Below the pieces are notes generated by a model that ran no database searches, was not told the origin of the DNA, and saw nothing but the letters and a program-made list of their open reading frames with translations. Positions 54,472 through 62,840 of a stretch of 64,000 bases of DNA are shown piece after piece. The DNA is from Paenibacillus luteus. Its GTDB lineage: Bacteria; Bacillota; Bacilli; Paenibacillales; Paenibacillaceae. Each line of letters opens with the position of its first letter. The stretch's first letter is position 1. Where the stretch lies: positions 1 to 64,000 of the forward strand of contig NZ_SKCD01000015.1 of assembly GCF_006542765.1 (NCBI RefSeq), in the 5' to 3' direction. Position numbers and translations under genes: made by a program.

Positions 54472-54513
54472 AAAAACCATCTATCCCCGCATGACAGGGA
54501 AAGATGGTTTTTT
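54472..54513 (+). terminator. Terminator of the ABC exporter operon
   Basis: AAAACCATCT (54473-54482) pairs with AGATGGTTTT (54502-54511), followed by further T. Confidence 0.85.
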
Positions 54514-54658
54514 CATGTGCTTCACCCATCCAGCTTTCATATCCTCCTCCAGATTTAGGGGCAGCTCCACTCCCGGTACTACAAAAGATAGAACTACTGC
54601 CCGGTTTGCTGCTTGGGCTATGATGAGAGGGGATTAGAATCTGAATGAGGAAGGATGG

Positions 54659-55480
54659 ATGAGCGTATTGATACAAAATAACTTCGTACAGCATGCAGCG
54701 TTAAATAAGAAAACCAAATCAAAAAATCCCATGCGGATCCTGTTCTATGTTGTGGTCGCTGTGACCAGTTACTTTGGCGGGCTTTCGGCTTATCTTGCTT
54801 TTTTGTCGGTCGTTTACGACCAAGGGCTTGGCAGCGAATCCAAGCTGCTGATCGGCTGGACGCTAGCTCCTTATCTGTTTCTCATTTTGCCTTGCTATAC
54901 ACTCCTCTTCCGCTGGAGCAGGGCAATGATCTGGCTGCGGGTGATTTTGCTTATCGGATTAAGCCTCCTTGCTGCCGCGTCCGTTCCGTTCCTCATCGGC
55001 TTCGGGATCGGTAAGCTAAGCCATCTTTTCTCGCCAGAGATAGGGGCTTTTGCCATTCTGTTTGCTAGCTCTGCGATTGTATTTACGATAGGCTCCCTAG
55101 TCTCCTTGAAAGAGCGAGGCTACTTGTTATTCATGCTTGCAGCGCTGGTCTTGATCTTTTATCCCAGCTTTAATTTAGCATCCGAAGTGGAGAAAAGCAG
55201 ACCCGCCATTCACGAAATTCCGCAAAGCTTTCATGGAACGGTCATCATCCATTACGGCGTGCCTGACTACCCAACTATCCCCAAGATCAAAGGCTATCAA
55301 GTCATTTCAATTCCGGAGGACGGCATTTATAAAACCTCGAGCCCGCGGCCTCCGAGAGGCATACGACATACACTGGTGGACGAGAAGGGAAAGGAAATCC
55401 GTCTCCTAACCATTAACGGCGAAATGATGAGATTAGGCTCGCAGCCGGAGGTGACCATAAGTGAATATAAGGTGCCCTAA
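54659..55480 (+). CDS. Membrane protein with DUF6843-like extracytoplasmic domain
   Basis: The 273-residue protein has five or six membrane helices in residues 25-175. A C-terminal domain of about 95 residues has FHGTVIIHYGVPDYP and GYQVISIPEDGIYKTSSPRPPR, resembling the DUF6843 domain seen in Bacillus. AGGAAGGA precedes the start. The function is unknown. Confidence 0.8.
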   Translation: MSVLIQNNFVQHAALNKKTKSKNPMRILFYVVVAVTSYFGGLSAYLAFLSVVYDQGLGSESKLLIGWTLAPYLFLILPCYTLLFRWSRAMIWLRVILLIGLSLLAAASVPFLIGFGIGKLSHLFSPEIGAFAILFASSAIVFTIGSLVSLKERGYLLFMLAALVLIFYPSFNLASEVEKSRPAIHEIPQSFHGTVIIHYGVPDYPTIPKIKGYQVISIPEDGIYKTSSPRPPRGIRHTLVDEKGKEIRLLTINGEMMRLGSQPEVTISEYKVP

Positions 55481-55521
55481 CCTAACACAGGAGCACTTCT
55501 AGCGGACGAAGACTTTATGCC

Positions 55522-55636
55522 CTAACACATGCCGAGAGACTCCAGCTCCTTCATCGCTTCCTCTACATTGCGCTCGGAGTTTAATATACGAATCATTTCA
55601 GCCGTAATGGCCTTCCCTTCATAAATCTCGAGTCAT
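55522..55636 (-). pseudogene. Remnant of an unidentified gene (3' end only)
   Basis: The minus strand encodes about 36 residues ending in ITAEMIRILNSERNVEEAMKELESLGMC and a TAG stop. An in-frame TGA lies just upstream and no ribosome site is present. The amphipathic helical sequence looks like the C-terminus of a real protein. The parent family is unknown. It fills most of the 309-bp gap 55481-55789. Confidence 0.4.
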
Positions 55637-55738
55637 TTTAACATGGAAGCCTCCATGTTTTCTCCAAAAACTGAAGATAAGCACTCAGCATCAGAAGAAA
55701 ATAACGTCAATAGACCCTATATTTCACGTCAAAACACA

Positions 55739-55768
55739 ACAAAAAAGGAGCAGCCGCAGCCGCTCCTT
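55739..55768 (-). terminator. Terminator of the cytochrome c gene
   Basis: AAGGAGC (55745-55751) pairs with GCTCCTT (55762-55768), with six T on the minus strand. Confidence 0.8.
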
Positions 55769-55789
55769 CCCTTCCGTATTCCGTTTTAA

Positions 55790-56170
55790 TTAGGATTTGT
55801 GGTCAGCAAGCCAAGCGGCCAAAGCCGCAATTTCATCTTCCTTGAGCTGCCCTTTGTAAGCTGGCATGCCGTTCCCGCCGTTGCTAATTTGCGTTTTAAT
55901 CTGATCTAGTGACAGCTCCGAGCCGACATGCTGAAGGTTAGGGCCGACGCCGCCAGCCAGATCAACGGCGTGGCAGCTGACACAGTTTTTGCCGTACAAG
56001 CTTTCGGCTTGGGCCGTGTCCACCGTAGCGCCGCCATTATTGTTTCCTGTATTGCTTGTTGGCGGCTGCTCATTTGCACCGTTGTTGGTTTTATTCCCTC
56101 CGCACGCGGACAATCCAATCAACAGCGCAATAGCGGCGATCCATAATAATCCTTTGTTTTTAAGCATCAT
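55790..56170 (-). CDS. Cytochrome c lipoprotein (c551 type)
   Basis: The product has 126 residues. The signal peptide ends in LIGLSAC, a lipobox, followed by an Asn/Gly/Thr-rich linker. The mature domain binds one haem c through CVSCH at about residue 63, with the axial Met in NGGNGMPAYKG. It resembles the membrane-anchored c551 proteins (CccB) of Bacillus. It lies next to tatC and near a GMC dehydrogenase pair, whose electrons it could accept. That link is inferred from position. Confidence 0.93.
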   Translation of the reverse strand: MMLKNKGLLWIAAIALLIGLSACGGNKTNNGANEQPPTSNTGNNNGGATVDTAQAESLYGKNCVSCHAVDLAGGVGPNLQHVGSELSLDQIKTQISNGGNGMPAYKGQLKEDEIAALAAWLADHKS

Positions 56171-56348
56171 TGTATTGCCTCCTATACTAGGGAGATTTGT
56201 AGTTAAGTTTCCCTATTTCGGCATCCGTATGCAGTGAAAGTCAAACATTTTCAGAAAAGGCAATGCACGCATAACCGCACGCGAACTGGTTATCCTAAAA
56301 AAATGTCATGTCAGATGAAAATAGCAGCTTGTATTGCGGGGTGATATC

Positions 56349-57080
56349 GTGGATTTACAAGGTGATCTGGTTAACCATTTGACCGAGCTTAGGAAAAGGC
56401 TGATCATCGTTATCGCATGTTTCTTTGTCGCAATGAGCGGTGGGCTTTATGTATCCCCGATCATTTTGCGATATATCAAATCCGGTTTAACCGCCAAATC
56501 CGTGGAGTGGAATGTATTTTCCTTTACAGACGGATTGTTTATCTATTTACGCTGTGCGTTCCTGTTCGCAATCCTGTTCACCTTGCCTGTGCTGCTGTAT
56601 CAAACATGGGCATTTGTGAAGCCTGGACTGACCGAAATGGAAGCCAAAGGAACACTCGCCTATGTGCCCGTATCCTTTCTGCTGTTTCTAATCGGCGTTT
56701 CGTTCAGCTACTTCCTTGTATTTCCGATGATGCTCGGATTTATGATGGAGATGAATCAAAATGTCGGCGCTGTAGAGACATATGGCATCGATCGGTATTT
56801 CAGCTTCTTGTTCAGTGTCGTATTCCCGCTTGGCGTTGCTTTCGAGATGCCGCTCGTGATTTTGTTTCTGACGAAGCTAGGACTGCTCACACCCGAGCGC
56901 CTGAAAGGCTCTCGCAAATATGCTTATGTCAGCCTGGCTGTTGTAGGGGCCTGCATCTCCCCTCCCGATTTTGTGTCTCACCTGTCTGTAACGGTACCAT
57001 TGCTGCTGCTCTTTGAGATCAGCGTGCTCGTGACAAGGAGATACGCCAAACGGGTTGCAGCTGTTCCTTCCCCAACTTGA
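56349..57080 (+). CDS. tatC: Twin-arginine translocase subunit TatC
   Basis: The 243-residue protein has six membrane helices. The N-terminus has HLTELRKRLIIVI and the first external loop has FSFTDGLFIYLRCAFLF, both conserved in TatC. The conserved Glu and Pro are in FVKPGLTEMEAKG. GTG at 56349 fits GGGGTGAT; TTG at 56334 is less likely. tatA follows by 22 nt. A Tat substrate is encoded at 61039-61827, which suggests a dedicated pair. Confidence 0.96.
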   Translation: MDLQGDLVNHLTELRKRLIIVIACFFVAMSGGLYVSPIILRYIKSGLTAKSVEWNVFSFTDGLFIYLRCAFLFAILFTLPVLLYQTWAFVKPGLTEMEAKGTLAYVPVSFLLFLIGVSFSYFLVFPMMLGFMMEMNQNVGAVETYGIDRYFSFLFSVVFPLGVAFEMPLVILFLTKLGLLTPERLKGSRKYAYVSLAVVGACISPPDFVSHLSVTVPLLLLFEISVLVTRRYAKRVAAVPSPT

Positions 57081-57102
57081 CCCACAAAAAGGAGACTTTC
57101 AC

Positions 57103-57306
57103 ATGTTAAACAACATCGGTGTTTCAGGGCTTGTTATTATTTTGCTAATCGCGCTCATCGTGTTTGGGCCGGCTAAGCTGCCACTGCTCGGACGGGCGTT
57201 TGGCGATACGCTTCGCGAATTCCGCAGCTCCACGCGCGGCATTGTGGATGAGGAGCCGACCGCGGCACCCGCTGAAAACAAAGACGATGTGAAGAAGCTG
57301 CTATAG
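57103..57306 (+). CDS. tatA: Twin-arginine translocase subunit TatA
   Basis: The 67-residue protein has one membrane helix, LVIILLIALIVFGPAKLP, with the conserved FGP hinge. An amphipathic helix (LGRAFGDTLREFRSSTRG) and a charged tail follow. ATG at 57103 follows AAAAGGAG. In Bacillus-type minimal Tat systems a single TatA serves with TatC. Confidence 0.95.
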   Translation: MLNNIGVSGLVIILLIALIVFGPAKLPLLGRAFGDTLREFRSSTRGIVDEEPTAAPAENKDDVKKLL

Positions 57307-57331
57307 TCCAGCATATCCTCGTCACTAAATA

Positions 57332-59236
57332 ATCGAGTAGGAGGGGGCGCCTAGCCCCCGACCTCTCACACCACCGTACGTACCGTTCGGTATACGGCGG
57401 TTCATGTCCTATTCCGCAGTTGTTTGTATCTGTCCGACAAGCTTCTCAGACCAAGAGATGACCAATATTGGTTATCTAGTGATCGGTGAAGAATCGGGCT
57501 ATTTGCAATCCGCCAGTATTTCTTCCTCGAATTGCCCCATTCGTACGCCTTCTGCTTCGGAACACCCAGCGACATCAGTTTCCTAACCTTTGTCTTTGGT
57601 AGCTTCCATTGTTTCCAAACACACATTCGGAGCCTTCTCCGTGTCCACTCCTCCAATTCTTGAAATACGCTTTTTGTATCCGTCAGAGCATAATAACCGC
57701 ACCAACCTGTAAGATATTGATTTAGTTCCTTTACTCTCATCTCGATTGGGATCGATTTACTCCGAGAGGTGATCGCTTTAATCTTTGCCTTCACTCGCTC
57801 AAGTGATGGTTTTGCGATCCTTATTCGCGGGTTCTTCTTATCCCAGCTGAACGTAAACCCTAGAAACTTACGTTTCCAGGGGCGGTTTACCGCACTTTTC
57901 TCTCGGTTGACCTTCAATTTCAGCCGCTCCTCGATGAATGAGGTAACGGATTTCATCACGCGATGTCCTGCTTTCCACGTTTTCACGTAGATGTTACAGT
58001 CATCGGCATATCTCACAAAGCGAAGGTTTCTCTTCTCCAGTTCCTTATCTAACTCGTCAAGGACGATGTTCGATAATAATGGACTCAGTGGACCTCCTTG
58101 CGGCGCTCCTTCCGTTGATACTTGGATAAGACCGCCTTCCATGACTCCCGCCTGCAAGTATTTGCGAATAAGTTTCAGCACCGTTTTATCTGTTACTTGT
58201 TCTGCAAGCTTAGCCATTAATCGGTCATGATGGATACGGTCGAAGAATTTCTCCAAATCCATGTCGATTACAATACGGTGTCCTTCTTGCATATAGCTAC
58301 GCGCTTTTCTTACTGCATCATGTCCTCGCCTTTTCGGACGGAATCCATAACTTTGCTCGGAAAACAGCGGGTCAAATACAGGGGTTAATACTTGCGTGAT
58401 CGCCTGCTGGATGAGGCGGTCTGTCACGGTAGGTATCCCTAGCAGCCGAGTTCCACCATTCGGTTTCGGGATTTCGACCCGGCGGACTGGACTAGGCTCA
58501 TAGGTTCCGCTCTCTATGCTTTCGCGAATCGCTTGCCAATTTTGTACGATGTGTCTGCGTAAGTCTTTTACCGACATGCCATCTACGCCATGACTTCCCT
58601 TATTCGTTTCGACCCTTGCTAGCGCCGACAGCATATTATCTCGTGACAGTACATCCTCAATCATCCTTCGATACACTCCCTTGCGTGAACGTTTCTTCTC
58701 TTTGTGCCGCTGATGAGCTCTGCCCTTCTGAGTACCCTCGCGTATTCACCGCTACTTTCCTCAGACAGGTCCCTTCAAAAAAAAAAAACTGGGATTGTCT
58801 GCTTTCAACGCCCATCCTCGAACGCCAAGTTGATCCGTTCCTATTCCATGTTCAGCCCTTCCGCTAGCTGTTGCAACAGCCAGCGTACTATGGCTTCTGC
58901 TGACTTCTATACGTTCAACTTGCACTCTCGAACAAGGTTGCGAAGTTCACTTCGCCTTTCGTACAGATCTCCCCAGGTAAGAACGCTATCTTCCTCTCCA
59001 TCTATCTGCTTCATTTACTTTCGTACGCCTTCGGCAGTACGGACTTTGATTTGTTCAGCAATCTCATCCAACGTACGCTAGCCTTATATGAAGTTCGTGT
59101 TCCTCAGACCGGAGATTTGCCGCCGGCTTCCTTCAGATTCCACCTCACGATGGACACCCTTGCCTTAAGCTATGGCTACTACTGCCTTCACCATTCGGGA
59201 CTCGAACCCTAGAGATAGCGCCCATGCTGGGCGCAC
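57332..59236 (-). mobile_element. Group II intron (class C-like)
   Basis: The 5' end is GTGCGCCCAGC at 59236. The 3' end is CTACTCGAT at 57332. Domain V is visible just behind the maturase stop as GAACCGCCGTATACC, a GAAC loop and GGTACGTACGGTGG. Domain VI follows as a GGGGGC/GCCCCC stem with a bulged-A-like CCTACTCGAT. Total length is 1,905 bp. It sits 4 nt behind a terminator stem, the hallmark of class C introns. Boundaries are inferred from consensus ends. Confidence 0.85.
57402..58664 (-). CDS. ltrA: Group II intron reverse transcriptase/maturase
   Basis: The product has 420 residues. Reverse transcriptase motifs run from RRVEIPKPNGGTRLLGIPTV through SYGFRPKRRGHDAV, APQGGPLSPLLSNIVLDELD and the active site FVRYADDCNIYV. 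The maturase/X domain has LNQYLTGWCGYYAL. There is no HNH endonuclease domain, as in class C proteins. The frame is intact, so the element may be active. ATG at 58664 gives the family start MIEDVLSRDN; GTG at 58676 is the alternative. Confidence 0.93.
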   Translation of the reverse strand: MIEDVLSRDNMLSALARVETNKGSHGVDGMSVKDLRRHIVQNWQAIRESIESGTYEPSPVRRVEIPKPNGGTRLLGIPTVTDRLIQQAITQVLTPVFDPLFSEQSYGFRPKRRGHDAVRKARSYMQEGHRIVIDMDLEKFFDRIHHDRLMAKLAEQVTDKTVLKLIRKYLQAGVMEGGLIQVSTEGAPQGGPLSPLLSNIVLDELDKELEKRNLRFVRYADDCNIYVKTWKAGHRVMKSVTSFIEERLKLKVNREKSAVNRPWKRKFLGFTFSWDKKNPRIRIAKPSLERVKAKIKAITSRSKSIPIEMRVKELNQYLTGWCGYYALTDTKSVFQELEEWTRRRLRMCVWKQWKLPKTKVRKLMSLGVPKQKAYEWGNSRKKYWRIANSPILHRSLDNQYWSSLGLRSLSDRYKQLRNRT

Positions 59237-59238
59237 TG

Positions 59239-59280
59239 ATAAAGGGCCGTTCCCGTAATACTTCGGGAGCGGCCCTTTTT
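59239..59280. terminator. Terminator of the dehydrogenase operon, at the intron edge
   Basis: AAAGGGCCG(T/C)TCCCG (59241-59255) pairs with CGGGAGCGGCCCTTT (59264-59278). On the minus strand TTTATCA follows and the intron begins at once. Confidence 0.88.
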
Positions 59281-59305
59281 GTTGTTGCCGGGCTCTTGGC
59301 CGCCG

Positions 59306-61021
59306 TCAGACCAGCAGGCCGCCCTTTTCTCTGTACTTCAATATACCTTCCGCTGCGCGATAAGCTAGCGCCCCCACTGTATTCGTCGGGTTGTACCCGG
59401 CATTTTGCGGGAAGGAGCTCGCCCCCACAACGAACACGTTATCCGCGTCCCACATTTGGCTGTACGTGTTGACTGCTGAGGTCCCCGGCTGTGCCCCCAT
59501 AATGACTCCGCCTGTGTTATGCGTCGACTGATAGGTCATAATATCGTAGGGTCCAAGCTCTTTTAAATAATCGACCTTATCCGCCCCCATCTCCTTGACG
59601 ATCTGAGAGCAGCGCTCCGCCATAAACTTTGCAAGCTCGCGGTCCTGATCCTCAAAGTCAAAGGTAATTCGTAGGAGCGGATCACCGTATACGTCCTTAT
59701 AGCTCGTATCCAGATCGATAAAGTGGTGCTTGAACGACATCGATGATCCCTGTGCGCCTACGCCAAGCGTCCGATTCGCATAATGCACCGACTTTGACTT
59801 AAATTCAGTACCCCATGAAGCCGTTCCAGACGGAACCGGATTGTTCTGGATCGGGCGAGACCCGGACTGACCGATCGCAATAACGCCGCCGTGGATAAAA
59901 TTCAGATCAGAGTGGTCAAAGTTATCTCCGTTGTAATCATCCAGCGAGACACCTAGCGAGCCTGCACCCGCAAAGTTATTGAATTGTTGGTTTTCAAAGA
60001 AGCCAATCGCGCTTCCCTTCGCAACTTGATAAGCGTAATTCCGGCCAATAACACCCGTACCTGTTACCGGATCGTAAGCCTTGCCGAGCTGCGACAGCAG
60101 CAGCAATCTGGCATTGTTGAATACATAGCTGGTCAAAACGACAATGTCAGCGGGCTGCACGATTTCTTCGCCCGTCGTCACGTCCGTGTACATAACACCG
60201 GTCGCCTTGCCTCCCTTATGTAACACCCGGCGAACGTTCGAATGGGTGCGGATCTCGAACTTGCCTGTTTTGTTGGCAACCGGAATAACCGTTACCACCG
60301 GATCAGCTTTTGCCCCATATTCACAGCCAAACCGCTCGCAATAACCGCAATACTGGCAGGCGGCACGAGCAATGCCATCGGGATTGGTGTAGTTTTCGGA
60401 TAGATTGGCCGAAGGCATCATATACGGATTCAGTTTCAGACGAGTAGCCGCATCGACAAACATCTTCATCGCTGGCGATTTCTTCATTGGCGGGGTTGGA
60501 TATTCACTGCTGCGTTTGCCGCCCAGCGGATTAGGCTCGCCTGAAATGCCTGCCGTTTTCTCGAATTTGTCGTAATAAGGCTCTATCTCATCGTAAGTGA
60601 TGCCCCAGTCTTGAATGGTCATATCCGCTGGAATTTTATTTTTTCCGTATTTTTCGATCGTTTTGCTGCGGATCTCAAAATCATACGGCAAAAACCGATA
60701 CGTCTGCCCGTTCCAATGGACACCCGATCCTCCGAGGCCATCTCCGATCAGAAAGGAGCCATACTGCCTCATCGGCAGCGCCCGTACTTTCTCATTGCTG
60801 CGGAACGTAATCGTTTCTTTCGACAGGTCCTGCATCATTTCGTAGCGCAGCGCATAACGGAGCTCATCATGCACCATAAAATAATCCTCGGTCTTCCGTT
60901 CCTTGCCCCGCTCCAGCCCTACGACGTTCAAGCCTGCTTTGGTCAGCTCGGCAGCAATAATGCCGCCAGCCCAACCAACCCCTACGATGACAACATCGGT
61001 TTTCGGTAATGTTTTGGCCAT
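59306..61021 (-). CDS. GMC oxidoreductase / gluconate 2-dehydrogenase-like flavoprotein subunit
   Basis: The 571-residue FAD enzyme has a dinucleotide fold in VVIVGVGWAGGIIAAEL. A Cys cluster CQYCGYCERFGC lies near residue 215, as in gluconate 2-dehydrogenase large subunits. The C-terminus has NTGGVIMGAQPGTSAVN, DNVFVVGASSFPQNAGYNPTNTVGALAYRAA. It has no signal peptide and probably rides out with the Tat-signal small subunit encoded 17 nt upstream. It should oxidise a sugar or polyol and pass electrons to cytochrome c. The substrate is unknown. Confidence 0.93.
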   Translation of the reverse strand: MAKTLPKTDVVIVGVGWAGGIIAAELTKAGLNVVGLERGKERKTEDYFMVHDELRYALRYEMMQDLSKETITFRSNEKVRALPMRQYGSFLIGDGLGGSGVHWNGQTYRFLPYDFEIRSKTIEKYGKNKIPADMTIQDWGITYDEIEPYYDKFEKTAGISGEPNPLGGKRSSEYPTPPMKKSPAMKMFVDAATRLKLNPYMMPSANLSENYTNPDGIARAACQYCGYCERFGCEYGAKADPVVTVIPVANKTGKFEIRTHSNVRRVLHKGGKATGVMYTDVTTGEEIVQPADIVVLTSYVFNNARLLLLSQLGKAYDPVTGTGVIGRNYAYQVAKGSAIGFFENQQFNNFAGAGSLGVSLDDYNGDNFDHSDLNFIHGGVIAIGQSGSRPIQNNPVPSGTASWGTEFKSKSVHYANRTLGVGAQGSSMSFKHHFIDLDTSYKDVYGDPLLRITFDFEDQDRELAKFMAERCSQIVKEMGADKVDYLKELGPYDIMTYQSTHNTGGVIMGAQPGTSAVNTYSQMWDADNVFVVGASSFPQNAGYNPTNTVGALAYRAAEGILKYREKGGLLV

Positions 61022-61038
61022 AATATCCTCCCTATTCG

Positions 61039-61827
61039 CTAATGTGACACCAGATGGTCTTGCAGGCTGCTTGGATCAAGCTTCGTGTAATCCTTTTCGA
61101 TAATGCTTAAATAGCTCATCTGATTGCCCGGATAGCCGCGCATCTTCCAACCGTTCATATCCATATTGCCTCCGTATAACGGATCGCTGTATGCTCCCTC
61201 AAGCGTGCTGCTGCGCAGCATTCTGAAGAAGCTGCTTGCGGAAATCGTCGTCAGCTTCACTTCATCTGATTCAAAGCCCTTCAGCAGCTCATCCTGCTGC
61301 TCGCCCGTAAGCGTCACGAAGCTGTCCTGAAACTTCGTCATACTGTAATTTTCCAGCTCGCGCAGCCCAATCTCGAAAAGCTCCCGACGCTTTAGCCGTC
61401 CTTGATAGCCCTGGGTCATCTCACCCGTAAAGAACGGAGGCGACATATAATCCCGGCCATTAAAGCCCCAATCCCCAGCTAGCTGGTGATCGATGAAGAA
61501 AGCGACCCCAAGCGCTTTGGCGCCCGGTCCGGCTTCATCCTCAGGAAAAATCCGCTCCGTGGCACTCTCGACGATCCGGAACTGCTCTTGCGTAAAAAAC
61601 ATCAGCGCTCGGTTGTAGTTTTTGGGCTCCGCAGCCGCGCCTTCATTCGTCTTCGGAGGCGCGGTCTCTGCAGCCGGTTTTTTCTTGATCAGAGAGCCAA
61701 GCGCCCCGCCCACGACGAGACCGCCAAGCGCGTAACCTGAATTGACCAGAAACTTACGTCGCGAGTTTCCGTCAACCGTGCCTTTGCTTGGTTCTTGCTG
61801 TTTATCACTAGGATCCAATACTTGCAC
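61039..61827 (-). CDS. Gluconate 2-dehydrogenase subunit 3-like protein with Tat signal
   Basis: The product has 262 residues. The Tat motif SRRKFLVNSG (residues 23-32) is followed by a hydrophobic stretch YALGGLVVGGALGSLI. The mature part has FFTQEQFRIVESATERIFPEDEAGPGAKALGVAFFIDHQLAG, the typical subunit 3 core. It is the small partner of the flavoprotein encoded next and should carry it across the membrane folded. tatC and tatA lie about 4 kb away on the other strand. Confidence 0.93.
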   Translation of the reverse strand: MQVLDPSDKQQEPSKGTVDGNSRRKFLVNSGYALGGLVVGGALGSLIKKKPAAETAPPKTNEGAAAEPKNYNRALMFFTQEQFRIVESATERIFPEDEAGPGAKALGVAFFIDHQLAGDWGFNGRDYMSPPFFTGEMTQGYQGRLKRRELFEIGLRELENYSMTKFQDSFVTLTGEQQDELLKGFESDEVKLTTISASSFFRMLRSSTLEGAYSDPLYGGNMDMNGWKMRGYPGNQMSYLSIIEKDYTKLDPSSLQDHLVSH

Positions 61828-61941
61828 CTCCTGGAAATCTCATTCTTTCCCCTTTATTATTTTCCAAGAAGTCATGAATATTCATAAGCTGGAAATGGTC
61901 ATGCTAAAAGCAAAATGTTACCCTATGGAGGATGATCTTCA

Positions 61942-62631
61942 ATGAGTGCTTTCAGCAAAATTTTGACCGTGTCCGCGGTGGTTCTCGCCTTGTCCGGCTG
62001 CGCGAGCGCAACGCCGAACACCTCGCAATCCAAAGCGTTAACGAAGGAAGAAGCCCATATGCTTCATGATCCCTCTGTCATTCCAAGCGAGAACGGAATC
62101 AAGCATCACACGACGAATAAGAATGGCCAGACGACAAGCGGAATGGGCACCTCCGTCTACAGCACAATCGGCAGCTCCGGGCTGCATTCGAACGGCTTCT
62201 CCGCCCATTTGGAATCCCGGCTCAGCGGTCTTGGCATTTCCGACGTGCGTGTATTCGTCTTCGACGATACGGTGATCCTCGCTACGCAAAAGCTTACTTC
62301 TTCTGGCTCCGCATATGACAGCGTCCAGAAGAAGCTGCTGAACCAAACCGAAGGCATGTCCGCCAAAGGTTATTCGCCTGAGGACGGGCTCGGCGGCGTT
62401 AGCGGCAAAGACACCAGCAGCCACGACAACCTGTCAATGGCCGCAAGCCAAATCAAGAAGCTCATTGGCGGCGATGTGAAGGTGCTGACTGTCACTGGTG
62501 AAAGTGCCGTGAAAGCCATCGAGAAAATTCGTACGGACGCACTGGCGAAGAACCTTTCACCGGATAAAATAGCGAGTGATATTCGCGAACTTCTAAGGCT
62601 GGTACAGGTGGGAAGCGGCAACGCGAAGTAG
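61942..62631 (+). CDS. YhcN/YlaJ-type sporulation lipoprotein
   Basis: The product has 229 residues. The signal peptide ends in LALSGC (lipobox Cys at about 20). The mature domain has LESRLSGLGISDVRVFVFDDTVILA and a C-terminal VLTVTGESAVKAIEKIR, as in YhcN/YlaJ proteins of the forespore and spore membrane. TGGAGGATGATCTTCA precedes ATG 61942. It diverges from the dehydrogenase operon. Confidence 0.9.
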   Translation: MSAFSKILTVSAVVLALSGCASATPNTSQSKALTKEEAHMLHDPSVIPSENGIKHHTTNKNGQTTSGMGTSVYSTIGSSGLHSNGFSAHLESRLSGLGISDVRVFVFDDTVILATQKLTSSGSAYDSVQKKLLNQTEGMSAKGYSPEDGLGGVSGKDTSSHDNLSMAASQIKKLIGGDVKVLTVTGESAVKAIEKIRTDALAKNLSPDKIASDIRELLRLVQVGSGNAK

Positions 62632-62633
62632 GC

Positions 62634-62735
62634 GATACGTTGTGGAAAATACGGTGTAAGCAATACGATGTGGGCACTACGAAGTAAACAGATGATGTGG
62701 ATAGTACGATGTAGATAACACAATGTGAGCACACA
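62634..62735. repeat. Degenerate 14-15-bp tandem repeat
   Basis: About seven imperfect units of the type AATACGATGTGGNN lie between the lipoprotein stop and its terminator, e.g. ATACGTTGTGG, AATACGGTGTAAG, AATACGATGTGGG, AGTACGATGTAGA and ACACAATGTGAG. No coding function is seen. Confidence 0.65.
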
Positions 62736-62737
62736 AA

Positions 62738-62774
62738 TAAAAGGATGCCGAACAAATCTCGGCATCCTTTTTAT
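62738..62774. terminator. Bidirectional terminator
   Basis: AAAGGATGCCGA (62740-62751) pairs with TCGGCATCCTTT (62759-62770), with A- and T-runs outside. Confidence 0.88.
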
Positions 62775-62840
62775 CATTTTATAGAGAAGCATTACTTACA
62801 GACCTATTGCGAAACTGACAAAAGCCTAACTAAGTACAAA

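Noticed and set aside
58616-59081. Short + strand frames in the intron 5' part
   Set aside because: This part forms the intron RNA domains I-III; the frames lack ribosome sites and protein features.
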